Positions 49,344 to 58,208 of a stretch of DNA of 64,000 bases are shown piece after piece (positions within the stretch are counted from its first letter, which is position 1; the number at the start of each line of letters is the position of its first letter). Below the pieces are notes generated by a model. That model worked only from the letters and a program-made list of their open reading frames with translations, did not search any database and was not told the DNA's origin. Position numbers and translations under genes: made by a program. The stretch comes from Promicromonospora sukumoe (lineage in GTDB: Bacteria > Actinomycetota > Actinomycetes > Actinomycetales > Cellulomonadaceae). The stretch spans positions 248,001 to 312,000 of the forward strand of contig NZ_JACGWV010000002.1 in NCBI RefSeq assembly GCF_014137995.1. The letters run 5' to 3'.

Positions 49344-50585
49344 ATGGGCCCTGTGACACCTGACACCAACAAGCCGAGCACTCGGCTGCCGCGTCACCTC
49401 ACCCTGGGCCTCGTGTTCGCCGGCGCCTCGGCCGTGGCGTTCAGCCTGTCCGGGGTGTTCGCCAGCGGGCTCCTCGACACGGGGTGGAGCCCTGGCGCCA
49501 TGGTCCTCGTCCGCGTGGCGATCGCGACCCTGGTCGTGCTGCCTCTGGGCATCGTGTCCCTGCGCGGCGACTGGCGCCCCGTCCGCAAGAACCTCGGGCT
49601 CATCGCGGTCTACGGGGCGGTGTCGGTCGCGGGCTGCCAGTTCGCCTACTTCTCGGCGGTGCAGCACATGCCCGTCAGCCCGGCGCTGCTCATCGAGTAC
49701 ACGGCACCAGCGGCCGTGGTCCTCTGGTTCTGGCTCCGGCACGGCCAACGTCCGACGGCGGCCACGATCGGCGGAACGCTGCTCGCCGCCGTGGGACTCG
49801 TACTGGTGCTGAACCTCGTCTCGGGCACCCCGGGCGCGACAGCCGTCGACCCGGTGGGCATCGCCTGGGCCCTGGTCGCGATGCTCGGGGTGTCCACGTA
49901 TTTCGTCATCAACGCGAACGTCGAGACCGGTCTGCCGCCGCTCGCGCTGGCCGCCGGCGGCCTCCTGACCGCGACCGTGGCGCTCGGCCTGCTCGGCGTG
50001 ACCGGGCTCATGCCGCTGGAGTACAACACGACGTCGCCGGTCTACGCCGGAACGGCCGTGCCGTGGTGGCTGCCGGTGGTCGGCCTCGGCGTCATCACCG
50101 CCGCGTTCGCCTACGTCGCCGGCATCGCCGCGGGGCGGTTGCTCGGCCCCCGGTTGTCCTCCTTCGTCGGGCTGTTCGAGGTCGTCTCTGCCATCGGTTT
50201 CGCCTGGCTGCTGCTGGGCGAGCTGCCGCAGCCCATCCAGCTGGTCGGTGGCGTGCTGATCCTCGCGGGCGTGATCGCGGTCCAGGCGGGCGAGAAGCGG
50301 GTCGACCCCGGATCCGCCGACGAGGAGCCCACCGGGACGACTCGACCGACGCCCGTCCAGTCGAACACCGTCCAGTCGAACGACGCACAGCCGAACACCG
50401 CACAGCCGGGGCTCGCACTGCCGACGCCCATGGAGCCGAACACCGCACGGCCGAACCTGGCCCGGTCGGATCCCACCCAGCCGGATCTCACCCAGCCGGA
50501 TCTCGCGCAGCCGGGTCTCACCCTGCCGGATCTGACGCAGCCGGATCTCGCGCAGCCGGACCCCGCACAGCCGACCCCGCTCTAG
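49344..50585 (+). CDS. EamA/RhaT-family drug/metabolite exporter with repetitive C-terminus
   Basis: A 413-residue protein. Residues 15-305 hold ten helices in two EamA repeats: AGASAVAFSLSGVFASGLL, then NLGLIAVYGAVSVAGCQFAYF, and in the second half GIAWALVAMLGVSTYFVI and GLFEVVSAIGFAWLLLGELP. The normal family ends near residue 310. The last 100 residues are Pro/Gln/Asn/Asp repeats (TQPDLTQPDLAQPGL) from 15-bp and 30-bp units and predicted disordered. The export cargo is unknown; family members move amino acids or sugars. It is divergent from the CGNR regulator. Confidence 0.8.
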   Translation: MGPVTPDTNKPSTRLPRHLTLGLVFAGASAVAFSLSGVFASGLLDTGWSPGAMVLVRVAIATLVVLPLGIVSLRGDWRPVRKNLGLIAVYGAVSVAGCQFAYFSAVQHMPVSPALLIEYTAPAAVVLWFWLRHGQRPTAATIGGTLLAAVGLVLVLNLVSGTPGATAVDPVGIAWALVAMLGVSTYFVINANVETGLPPLALAAGGLLTATVALGLLGVTGLMPLEYNTTSPVYAGTAVPWWLPVVGLGVITAAFAYVAGIAAGRLLGPRLSSFVGLFEVVSAIGFAWLLLGELPQPIQLVGGVLILAGVIAVQAGEKRVDPGSADEEPTGTTRPTPVQSNTVQSNDAQPNTAQPGLALPTPMEPNTARPNLARSDPTQPDLTQPDLAQPGLTLPDLTQPDLAQPDPAQPTPL

Positions 50586-50710
50586 CCGACGGGCTGTCAC
50601 GAAGGCACCTGCGGCGACCCTGCTGCCGAATCATCTGATGCCGCCGAGCCGTCTGGTACCGCCCGGCCACCAGCACCACCAGCACCACCGGGTCACCCAG
50701 GTCGGCCGGG

Positions 50711-52474
50711 TCACCCAGCACCGCCAGGATCACCGAGCATCACCGGATCGGCCGGTGCCGCCGGATCGGCGATCGTCCTGCCGTGCCGGTCCGTGAACGC
50801 CCATCCTCCGACGCCCTCGCGCCAGCGCATCGTGACGCCGGTCGTGTCGACCAGGTCGTGGTGGTGGTAACAGAGCAGGGCGCCGTTGGCCACGGAGGTC
50901 TCGCCACCGTCGGCCCAGTGCCGGACGGCGTGGTGGACCTCGCACCGCGACGGTGGCTGGTCGCACGACGGATAGACGCAGTGCTGGTCGCGAGCCATCA
51001 CCGCCCTGCGCATCTGGCCGGTCACCGTCCGGTGCGCCCGTCCGACGTCGAGGACCGCACCGTCCGGGCCGAACACCACCCGCGTCACGGCGCTGTCGCA
51101 GGCCAGCCGACGGAACAGGCTCCTCGGCACGACGCTGTCCCGACCGTCCCCGACCAGTGTGGGCGGGACCGAGTCGAAAGCCGCACCCGACCGCACGGGC
51201 GAGGGCAGAGCTGAGCCACCAGCACCAGCACCAGCACCAGCACCAGCACCAGCACCAGCACCAGCACCAGCACCAGCACCAGCACCAGCACCAGCACCAG
51301 CCAATCCTGGCCCGGCGCCCGTACCCACACCCGCGCCTCCGCTGCGGCTCGACCGTTTGACCAACCGGTCCATCTCACTGAGCGACACCAGCACGCTGAT
51401 CTGCGGTCGGACCGCCGACCCGGAACCCGTCCGGCCGTTGTCGAGCGCCGTACGCGCCAGGTCCGCGAGCGCCTGCGCGCGGCGCTGGGTCGGGGTCCGG
51501 TCGTCGCCCGGGGTGGGCTTGCCCATCACCGACCCGAGCGCAGCGCTCAGGGCGTGGCCGTGCTCGTCGGTGAGGAATCCCTTGATGTGGAACCCGCCCA
51601 GTGTCTGGGCCAGCTCGAGGTGCTCGCGCTCCTTGGCGATCCGGTAGCCGCGCTCGTCGGCATCGGGGTCCGCCTGGTCGGCGAACCGGTCGACGATGCG
51701 CCGGAAGCCGTCCGGCGTGTTCAGGTCGACGTGGGTCAGGAGCAGTTCCTCGCCCGTCAGCAGCCTGCGCTTCCGCTTCGTCTCACCGCCGTCACCAACT
51801 CCGCCGCCACCATTCCCACCGTCATCAAGCCCGCCGTCACCAACTCCATCACCGGCAGCACCTTCGCCGGAGCCGTCGTCGCCTCCGGGCCCGCCACTCC
51901 CGATCACCTCGAACTCGGTCACGCCGGGGTCCACGAGGATCTCCTCGGCGAGCGCCTCGGCACGCATGTCCGACGTCGGCGCCTTGTCGATCATCGCGCG
52001 CACCTGCTCAGGCCCCACGCGGCCGGCCAGTGCCCCCGCGAGGGTCGCCGGAAGGTACGCCGCGAGCCGCCGTCCGGCTTTGACGTCGCGGCTCGCCGTG
52101 CCGAAGCGCACGTGCTCCCGCCGGGCGAGCCACGCCGGGAAGGTCCGTGATCCGTCGGTCGCCCACAGGCCATGTGCCTCGATCCTGGGCAGCCACGACA
52201 CGCGCAGGACGTCGAGCCGGTGCACCGCCGCACGCATCGCCGGCGACAGCGACGTCAGCCGATCCGCCACGGCACCGGCGCCGGCACCACCACCACCAGC
52301 ACCAGCACCAGCACCAGCACCAGCACCAGCCAGTTCCTGCGCGTCCAGCACCGCCGGACCGCCCACCTCGACGAGCTCGTCGACGATCCGGCCCAGGTCG
52401 GCGACGACGTCGACCAACCCGCGCGGGGATTCCGTTCCCACCCGCTGCTCCGCCTCGACCACCACGGCCGTCAC
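50711..52474 (-). CDS. 13E12/DUF222-HNH nuclease-like protein with Gly-Ala arrays
   Basis: About 587 residues. An N-terminal DUF222 helical domain (VHRLDVLRVSWLPRIEAH, then REHVRFGTASRDVKAGRR) precedes a central helical region with TGEELLLTHVDLNTPDGFRR and ends in an HNH domain: QHCVYPSCDQPPSRCEVHHA, then HWADGGETSVANGALLCYHH with the zinc Cys pairs and catalytic His. These 13E12-family proteins are common in actinobacteria; nuclease activity is presumed. Two Gly-Ala arrays (about 28 residues and about 12) come from hexanucleotide repeats on the other strand, at 51218-51301 and 52295-52330. The GTG at 52474 is one of several possible starts; an open frame runs to 52693. Confidence 0.8.
   Translation of the reverse strand: MTAVVVEAEQRVGTESPRGLVDVVADLGRIVDELVEVGGPAVLDAQELAGAGAGAGAGAGGGGAGAGAVADRLTSLSPAMRAAVHRLDVLRVSWLPRIEAHGLWATDGSRTFPAWLARREHVRFGTASRDVKAGRRLAAYLPATLAGALAGRVGPEQVRAMIDKAPTSDMRAEALAEEILVDPGVTEFEVIGSGGPGGDDGSGEGAAGDGVGDGGLDDGGNGGGGVGDGGETKRKRRLLTGEELLLTHVDLNTPDGFRRIVDRFADQADPDADERGYRIAKEREHLELAQTLGGFHIKGFLTDEHGHALSAALGSVMGKPTPGDDRTPTQRRAQALADLARTALDNGRTGSGSAVRPQISVLVSLSEMDRLVKRSSRSGGAGVGTGAGPGLAGAGAGAGAGAGAGAGAGAGAGAGAGAGGSALPSPVRSGAAFDSVPPTLVGDGRDSVVPRSLFRRLACDSAVTRVVFGPDGAVLDVGRAHRTVTGQMRRAVMARDQHCVYPSCDQPPSRCEVHHAVRHWADGGETSVANGALLCYHHHDLVDTTGVTMRWREGVGGWAFTDRHGRTIADPAAPADPVMLGDPGGAG
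51218..51301. repeat. Hexanucleotide ACCAGC array, 14 units
   Basis: ACCAGC is repeated without interruption 14 times (84 bases). On the coding (minus) strand it is GCTGGT, encoding alternating Gly and Ala within the DUF222-HNH protein. Because the unit is six bases, length changes keep the frame and alter only loop length. It is the longest perfect repeat in the window. Confidence 0.97.
52295..52330. repeat. Hexanucleotide ACCAGC array, 6 units
   Basis: Six perfect units, with ACCACC-type variants on the left side (52283-52294). It lies in the N-terminal region of the same gene as the 14-unit array and encodes a second Gly-Ala stretch. Confidence 0.95.
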
Positions 52475-52726
52475 CCCCTTCCGCACCTCGGCCACAACAA
52501 TCCCGAAACCTGATCGATGACCCCCACCGTAGGGAACAGACGTCCGCAGTGGAGTCCAGAAATCAGATCTGTGCACAACCCTTCGAAAAGGTCGCCTGTG
52601 GTCGCACTCCCTCAGTGCAACCACGGCACGAGGGGCTCTCACTGCCCGGGCAACACCGACCACTTCCCCGGCAACACCGACCCCCGCCACCACGCTTCAC
52701 CCCGCCTGCCAGACCCGCCTGCAAGA

Positions 52727-55546
52727 ATGGGCAGCACCATGACCGCGCCCTCCTCGACAACGTCGACAACCTCGACCGCTCCCCCGTCCACCGACCGGCC
52801 CGCCTCGTCGTCGGGCGCCCCGAAGCCCGCAGGGACACTGATTCCCTACCTGCCCGCGCCCACGGGCAAGGACCCCGACCCGGACGTCCTGTTCGAGAAG
52901 TTCGGCGAGTGGGCCGCGGCGGGCGGGCGCGCGCTGTACCCGCACCAGGAGGAGGCCCTCCTGGAGGTCATGACGGGGTCCCACGTGGTCCTCGCGACGC
53001 CCACGGGCTCCGGCAAGTCGATGGTCGCCATGGGCGCGCAGTTCGCCGCGCTGGCCGCCCACCGCTCCGGGCGCGGTGGCCGCACCTATTACACGGCCCC
53101 GCTCAAGGCGCTGGTCAGCGAGAAGTTCTTCGACCTGGTCGCCGCGTTCGGTTCGAAGAACGTCGGCATGATGACGGGCGACTCCGCCGTCAACCCGGAC
53201 GCCCCGATCATCTGCTGCACCGCCGAGATCCTCGCGAACCTCGCCCTGCGGCGCGGCGACGCCGCGGAGGAGAGCGACACCGCCGCGGACGACGAGGCCA
53301 TCGCCCAGGTCGTCATGGACGAGTTCCACTACTACGGCGACCCCCAGCGCGGCTGGGCGTGGCAGGTGCCGCTGCTGGAGCTCACGAACACGCAGTTCAT
53401 CCTGATGAGCGCCACGCTCGGCGACACCGCCCGCCTGCGCGAGGACATCGAGGAGCGCACCGGGCGGCCCGTCGCCGAGGTCGCGGGCGCCGAGCGCCCC
53501 GTGCCGCTCACCTTCTCGTACGTGGTGGAGCCGCTCACCGAGGTGATCCAGGAGCTGGTGACCACGCACCGCGCCCCGGTCTACGTGGTCCACTTCACGC
53601 AGAAGGACGCCGTGGACCGCGCGCAGTCCCTGCTGTCGATGAACGTCTCCAGCAAGTCGGAGAAGGAGGCGATCATCGCGGAGATGGGCGCCTTCCGGTT
53701 CGGCACCGGGTTCGGCAAGATCCTCAGCAAGTTCCTGCGGCACGGCGTGGGCGTGCACCACGCGGGCATGCTGCCCAAGTACCGCCGCCTCGTGGAGCGC
53801 CTGACGCAGAAGGGCCTGCTCAAGGTCGTCTGCGGCACCGACACCCTCGGCGTCGGCATCAACGTGCCGATCCGCACGGTGCTCCTGACCAGCCTCGTGA
53901 AGTTCGACGGCGAACGCATGCGCCACCTCAGCGCCCGCGAGTTCCACCAGATCGCCGGGCGCGCGGGCCGCGCCGGGTACGACACGGTGGGCGAGGTGCT
54001 CGTCATGGCGCCCGAGCACGTCATCGAGAACCGCAAGATCCTGGCCAAGGCCGGCGACGACCCGAAGAAGCTCAAGAAGATCGTCCGCAAGAAGGCGCCG
54101 TCGGGCTCCGTGAACTGGACCGACGCCACCTTCGAGCGCCTGCGCGACGCCGATCCCGAGCCGCTGGTCTCCCAGTTCCGCGTGAACCACGCGATGGTGC
54201 TCAACGTCCTGGCGCGCGGCACGGCCCACGGCACGGCGCGCGGTGCGGCCCACGCCGACGCGGGCGACCCCGTCGACGCCATGCGCCACCTCCTGACCGC
54301 CAACCACGACTCGGAGACGCAGCAGGCCGCGCATGTGCGGCAGGCGTTCCGCATCTACCGCTCCCTGCGGCTCGCGGGCGTCGTGGAGAAGGTCCGGGTG
54401 CCCGACGGCGACGGCGGCCTGCGGCCGTCCGCACGCCTGATGGTGGACCTCCCCCGCGACTTCGCGCTCAACCAGCCGCTGTCGCCGTTCGCGCTCGCCG
54501 CCATGGACCTGCTCGACGTCGAGAGCCCCACGCACGCGCTCGACGTCGTCTCCGTCATCGAGGCCACCCTGGACGACCCACGCCAGGTGCTCATGGGCCA
54601 GCAGAACCGGGCGCGCGGCGAGGCCGTCGCCGCGATGAAGGCGGAGGGGCTGGAGTACGAGGAGCGCATGGAGCTGCTGGAGGAGGTCACGTGGCCCAAG
54701 CCGCTGGCCGACCTCCTGGAGCCCGCGTTCCAGACCTACCGCCGCACCAACCCGTGGGTCGCGGACGCCGAGCTGTCGCCCAAGTCCGTGGTGCGCGACA
54801 TGGTCGAGAAGGCCATGACGTTCGCCGAGATCGTGAGCGTGTACGGGCTGGAGCGCACCGAGGGCGTGGTGCTGCGCTACCTCGCCGACGCGTTCCGGGC
54901 CGTGCGCCAGGTGGTCCCCGAGGAGCACCGCACCGAAGAGGTGCAGGAGATCATCGAGTGGCTCGGCGAGCTCGTGCGCGGCGTGGACTCCTCGTTGCTC
55001 GACGAGTGGGAGCGCTTGGCGAACCCTGTGGACGACGATGCCGACCTCGTGACGGACGGCGAGCTGGCCGACGCCGGGGCCGAGGCGCCCGTGCGGCCCG
55101 TGACCGGCAACCCCCGTGCGTTCCGGCGCCTGGTCCGCAACGCGATGTTCCGCCGGGTCGAGCTCGTCGCGCGCGAGGCTTACTCGGCGCTGGCGTCGCT
55201 GGACCAGGGCTGGGACGCCGACGCCTGGGGCGACGCCCTCGACCCGCTGTTCGAGGAGCAGGGCGACGACGCCGTCGGCATCGGCCCGGAGGCCCGCTCG
55301 GCCGCGCTGCTGACGATCCTGGAGCCGGGCGCGGAGCTGCCCAGCAGCAGCGGCACCAGCGGCACCAGCACCAGCGGGCAGGACGGCGAGACCGGCCGCG
55401 TCGAGCCCGGTACCTGGTGGGTGCGGCAGGTGCTCGACGACGCCGACCGCAACCGCGACTGGGCCATCACCGCCCGGATCGACCTGGCGGCCAGTGACGA
55501 GGCGGGCGAGGTCGTGCTGACGGTGGTCGCCGTCGGCCAGATCTAG
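52727..55546 (+). CDS. Ski2-like DExH-box helicase with DUF3516-type C-terminus
   Basis: A 939-residue helicase. Walker A ATPTGSGKSMV, motif Ia TAPLKALVSEKF, the DExH box VVMDEFHYYGD, motif III MSATLGD, then motif IV-V (VGVHHAGMLPKYRR, CGTDTLGVGINVPIRT) and motif VI HQIAGRAGRAGYD. The C-terminal third (about 500-930) matches the DUF3516 extension, with ESPTHALDVVSVIEATLDDP. The family is common in actinobacteria and may act on RNA; targets are unknown. The start is the ATG at 52727 or 52739; neither has a strong ribosome-binding site. The first 45 residues are Ser/Thr/Pro low complexity. It is divergent from the DUF222 gene. Confidence 0.9.
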   Translation: MGSTMTAPSSTTSTTSTAPPSTDRPASSSGAPKPAGTLIPYLPAPTGKDPDPDVLFEKFGEWAAAGGRALYPHQEEALLEVMTGSHVVLATPTGSGKSMVAMGAQFAALAAHRSGRGGRTYYTAPLKALVSEKFFDLVAAFGSKNVGMMTGDSAVNPDAPIICCTAEILANLALRRGDAAEESDTAADDEAIAQVVMDEFHYYGDPQRGWAWQVPLLELTNTQFILMSATLGDTARLREDIEERTGRPVAEVAGAERPVPLTFSYVVEPLTEVIQELVTTHRAPVYVVHFTQKDAVDRAQSLLSMNVSSKSEKEAIIAEMGAFRFGTGFGKILSKFLRHGVGVHHAGMLPKYRRLVERLTQKGLLKVVCGTDTLGVGINVPIRTVLLTSLVKFDGERMRHLSAREFHQIAGRAGRAGYDTVGEVLVMAPEHVIENRKILAKAGDDPKKLKKIVRKKAPSGSVNWTDATFERLRDADPEPLVSQFRVNHAMVLNVLARGTAHGTARGAAHADAGDPVDAMRHLLTANHDSETQQAAHVRQAFRIYRSLRLAGVVEKVRVPDGDGGLRPSARLMVDLPRDFALNQPLSPFALAAMDLLDVESPTHALDVVSVIEATLDDPRQVLMGQQNRARGEAVAAMKAEGLEYEERMELLEEVTWPKPLADLLEPAFQTYRRTNPWVADAELSPKSVVRDMVEKAMTFAEIVSVYGLERTEGVVLRYLADAFRAVRQVVPEEHRTEEVQEIIEWLGELVRGVDSSLLDEWERLANPVDDDADLVTDGELADAGAEAPVRPVTGNPRAFRRLVRNAMFRRVELVAREAYSALASLDQGWDADAWGDALDPLFEEQGDDAVGIGPEARSAALLTILEPGAELPSSSGTSGTSTSGQDGETGRVEPGTWWVRQVLDDADRNRDWAITARIDLAASDEAGEVVLTVVAVGQI

Positions 55547-55575
55547 CCGGCCAGATCCAGCCGGGCAGATCTAGC
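55535..55575 (+). repeat. 14-bp reiterations of the helicase gene end
   Basis: GGCCAGATCTAGCC (55535-55548, with the TAG stop at 55544-55546), then GGCCAGATCCAGCC and GGGCAGATCTAGC. The third copy regenerates TAG. The unit boundaries match the last two codons plus stop. Confidence 0.85.
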
Positions 55576-55687
55576 TGACCCACCCACGCCCTGCCAACCG
55601 CCGCCCGCCGTCCACCTCGGACGGCGGGCGGTGCGCATGCCGGGCACAACCGGCCACGGGAAGATTTCCCGGGTGATTTACCGTCTA

Positions 55688-55716
55688 TTTACCCAAGTTC
55701 GGCCGTGCCATAAACT
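55688..55716 (+). promoter_or_regulatory. Promoter of the GDSL esterase gene
   Basis: TTTACC (55688-55693) and TAAACT (55711-55716) with a 17-base spacer, in a stretch of low GC (about 55660-55720). The -10 matches the actinobacterial TAnnnT pattern. The ATG is 61 bases further on, leaving a leader with AGGAG before it. Confidence 0.6.
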
Positions 55717-55776
55717 CCGGTATTGAAGATCCGGTCAGCAGCGCCGCACGAGCGCTGCCTGGACACAGGAGTGCCA

Positions 55777-57132
55777 ATGACGACGCACCTGCCCTCGCCC
55801 GACCGCTCCACCCATCCCTATCGACGCCCGTTCACCCGACGCTCGTTCGCCCGACGGCCCCTCGCCCTGCTGCTCTCGACCTGCCTCGCCGCCGCGGTCG
55901 CCGCAGCCGCACCCGCGGCCGCCGCGCCCCTCCCCACCGCAGCGCCCCTCCCCACCGCCGCCCCGCTTCCCACCGCCGCGCCCCTCCCGACCGACGGCCC
56001 CGGCGTCGGCACACCGTGGGTCGTGACCCTCGGCGACTCCTACATCTCCGGCGAGGCCGGCCGCTGGGCGGGCGCCTCCAACAGCGACTCGGACCGGGCC
56101 GACGCACTCGGGCCGACCGCCTACTTCGACAACGCGGGCGGGACGGGCGAGACCATCCCGCGCTGCCACCGCGCCTCCTCCGCCGAGGCCTACATCGGCG
56201 GTGGCGTGGAGGGCCTCAACCTCGCGTGCAGCGGCGCCACGACCGCCACCTCGACCGGATCGAACTTCAAGCCGGGCATCGACTTCTACGAGGGCTCCGC
56301 GGGCCAGGGCCAGGCCCGCATGCTCCAGGAGGCCGCCGCCACCCGGAACGTCCGCATGGTCGTCGTCTCGATCGGCGGGAACGACTTCGAGTTCGCGAGC
56401 GTCGTGCAGAGCTGCGTGGTCAACTTCCTCACGTCGCCGACCTGGTGGAAGAACTACTGCCACGACGACAGCTCCGTCACGGCCAACTTCACGCCCTCGA
56501 ACGTCGCCGCCGTCCGGGCGCGGGTGGTGGCCGCGCTCGACAACGTCGCGACCGCGATGAGCAACGCCGGGTACGACACCAGCCAGTGGACCCTCGTGGT
56601 CCAGACCTACCCGTCGCCGGTGCCGAACGGCTCCGGCATCCGCTACTCCGAGTCCGGGTACACCCGCCAGTCCACGGGCGGCTGCGGCCTGTGGAACCAG
56701 GACGCCGACTGGGCCAACTCCACGGTCCTGCCCACCATCAACGGCGCGCTGCTGGGCGCGGCCGCCGACGTCGGGCTGCCGAACGTCCGCACCCTCGACA
56801 TGACGCACGCGTTCGACGGCAAGCGGCTGTGCGAGCGCGGCGTCGGCCTGTACGAGGAGATCGGCCTGCCGAACTGGCAGTCGGCCGGCGCGGCCGACCG
56901 GACCGAGTGGGTCAACCAGATCCGGACGGTCAGCACCATCGGCGACTCGCCGTACTACGTCCAGGAGTCGCTGCACCCGAGCTACTGGGGTCAGCTCGCG
57001 ATGCGCAACTGCCTGCGGCAGGTCTGGAACGCAGGCGACCCGCGCAGCGGCAGCTGCACCGTGGGCAACCTGGGCACGGCCATGCTCGCGCCGTCGGGCG
57101 AACCGTCGATGGTCCTGGGCCCGCTCGAGTAG
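55777..57132 (+). CDS. Secreted GDSL/SGNH-family esterase or lipase
   Basis: A 451-residue exported protein. The signal is in residues 25-52 (LALLLSTCLAAAVAAAAPA); four AAPLPT repeats follow from an 18-bp unit. The SGNH fold has the nucleophile in VTLGDSYISGEAGRW, the Gly block in NLACSGATTAT, the Asn block VVVSIGGNDFEF, and the catalytic His in ESLHPSYWGQ. Several Cys suggest disulfides, as in secreted actinobacterial lipases. Lipid or polysaccharide esters are likely substrates. AGGAG precedes the ATG at 55777. A palindrome-family hairpin follows the stop. Confidence 0.87.
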   Translation: MTTHLPSPDRSTHPYRRPFTRRSFARRPLALLLSTCLAAAVAAAAPAAAAPLPTAAPLPTAAPLPTAAPLPTDGPGVGTPWVVTLGDSYISGEAGRWAGASNSDSDRADALGPTAYFDNAGGTGETIPRCHRASSAEAYIGGGVEGLNLACSGATTATSTGSNFKPGIDFYEGSAGQGQARMLQEAAATRNVRMVVVSIGGNDFEFASVVQSCVVNFLTSPTWWKNYCHDDSSVTANFTPSNVAAVRARVVAALDNVATAMSNAGYDTSQWTLVVQTYPSPVPNGSGIRYSESGYTRQSTGGCGLWNQDADWANSTVLPTINGALLGAAADVGLPNVRTLDMTHAFDGKRLCERGVGLYEEIGLPNWQSAGAADRTEWVNQIRTVSTIGDSPYYVQESLHPSYWGQLAMRNCLRQVWNAGDPRSGSCTVGNLGTAMLAPSGEPSMVLGPLE

Positions 57133-57148
57133 CCGCCGCAAGAAGCCC

Positions 57149-57190
57149 TGTCAGACGTACAGGTCCCCCCGGGGACCTGTACGTCTGACA
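57149..57190. repeat. Inverted repeat, dispersed palindrome family, copy 2
   Basis: TGTCAGACGTACAGGTCCCC (57149-57168) pairs perfectly with GGGGACCTGTACGTCTGACA (57171-57190) around two bases, a 20-bp stem. It is nearly the same core as copy 1 at 40637-40692 and lies between convergent genes, where it would terminate both. Confidence 0.9.
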
Positions 57191-57265
57191 CGTACGGGGT
57201 GGGACAGGTGCAGGTGGGACAGGTGCAGGTGGGACAGGTACGGGGTGGGACAGGTGCGGGGTGGG
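57191..57265. repeat. 15-16-bp repeats echoing the TauE gene end
   Basis: GTGGGACAGGTGCAG-like units recur about five times. On the minus strand they read CACCTGTCCCACCCC after the gene end CCTGACCCACCCC. The stop of the TauE gene (57266-57268) lies at the edge of the first unit. Units near the palindrome end GTACGTGTCAG, joining the two elements. Confidence 0.7.
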
Positions 57266-58039
57266 TCAGGCCGCCAGGCCGAGCAGGCCCCGGGCGAGCG
57301 TCGCGAACCCACCGATGTAGGCGAGCGTCACGAGCACCTTGCGCGTGGCGCTCGCCGAGATCCGTCCGACGAGCAGCTCGCCCAGCCCGATGGAGGCCAC
57401 GAGCGCGACGCCGACGGCCACCCACTCCCAGACGGCGAAGCCGGGGAACGTGACGTCGGCGACCAGGAGCTTGGCCGTCATCGCGGCGATCGCGTTGGTG
57501 AGGAAGATGGGCTGGGCGGTGGCCGCGAAGTCGCGGGGGTCCCAGCGGTCGAGCACGGAGTAGACGGCGATGGGCGGGCCCCCGATCCCGGCGGCCACGC
57601 TGCCGAAACCGGCCGCGGCACCCGTGACGAGCAGCGGCAGCCGGGCCTCCGGCGCGAACGGCCGCTCCGCGCCCCGCAGCCGCGAGGTCACCAGCGCGAG
57701 CGTCATCGCGACCACGACGACGCCGCCCACCCCGATCTCCAGGGCCGACGCGCTCGCCTCCCGGATGACCAGCGCCGCCGGCACGCTGACCGCCACGGAC
57801 GCGCTCACCAGCCAGCCGTAGCGACGCCAGTTCACGTGCCGGATCGTGCGCCCGAGCACGAGCAGCGCCATCAGCGCCCCCACGAGGTTGACGAACATGA
57901 CGCCCTCGATCGGGCCGATCAGGAGCACGATGAACGGCCCGGCGACGAGTCCGAAGCCCATCCCCGCCACGCGTTGCAGGGAGCCCCCGACGAGGATGGC
58001 GAGGACGAGGAGGGCAAGCACGCCCCCTACGCTAGCCAC
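57266..58039 (-). CDS. TauE/SafE-family sulfite or organosulfonate exporter-like permease
   Basis: A 257-residue membrane protein with about eight helices: ALLVLAILVGGSLQRVAGMG, the family's first block, LLIGPIEGVMFVNLVGALMAL and AAGFGSVAAGIGGPPIAVYSV, the second signature. The start is the GTG at 58039 (GGAAA upstream). Longer frames extend to 58291 but overlap the divergent YbaK gene and consist of 18-bp repeated GAAPSDG-type codons. TauE proteins move anions such as sulfite or sulfoacetate; the cargo here is unknown. Confidence 0.8.
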   Translation of the reverse strand: MASVGGVLALLVLAILVGGSLQRVAGMGFGLVAGPFIVLLIGPIEGVMFVNLVGALMALLVLGRTIRHVNWRRYGWLVSASVAVSVPAALVIREASASALEIGVGGVVVVAMTLALVTSRLRGAERPFAPEARLPLLVTGAAAGFGSVAAGIGGPPIAVYSVLDRWDPRDFAATAQPIFLTNAIAAMTAKLLVADVTFPGFAVWEWVAVGVALVASIGLGELLVGRISASATRKVLVTLAYIGGFATLARGLLGLAA

Positions 58040-58208
58040 GTAGTTTCCGACCGGACTCCCGGGGATTCGGTCCGGCGCCCCGTCCGACGACGGCGCCCCG
58101 CCCGACGGCGCAGCCCCGTCCGACGGCGCAGCCCCGCCCGGCCCGACGACGTCGTCCGCACCGCAAAACCGTTGCGCCGCGACCCGGCCCGCACGGCACA
58201 ATCGCGTC

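Noticed and set aside
51218..51301. Possible CRISPR array
   Set aside because: Six-base uninterrupted units without spacers, in a coding gene.
50711..52474. DUF222-HNH protein as a homing endonuclease or insertion element
   Set aside because: No inverted repeats or target duplication; 13E12 proteins are normal chromosomal families.
52694..54928. Long antisense frame over the helicase
   Set aside because: No domains, low-complexity shadow of codon bias.
52147..55497. Long open frame overlapping the helicase, other frame, same strand
   Set aside because: Arginine- and alanine-rich shadow caused by GC-rich codons; the helicase frame has all motifs.
58040..58208. In-frame upstream extension of the TauE gene with 18-bp repeats
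   Set aside because: No start codon with ribosome-binding site there and it approaches the YbaK start; treated as intergenic repeat.
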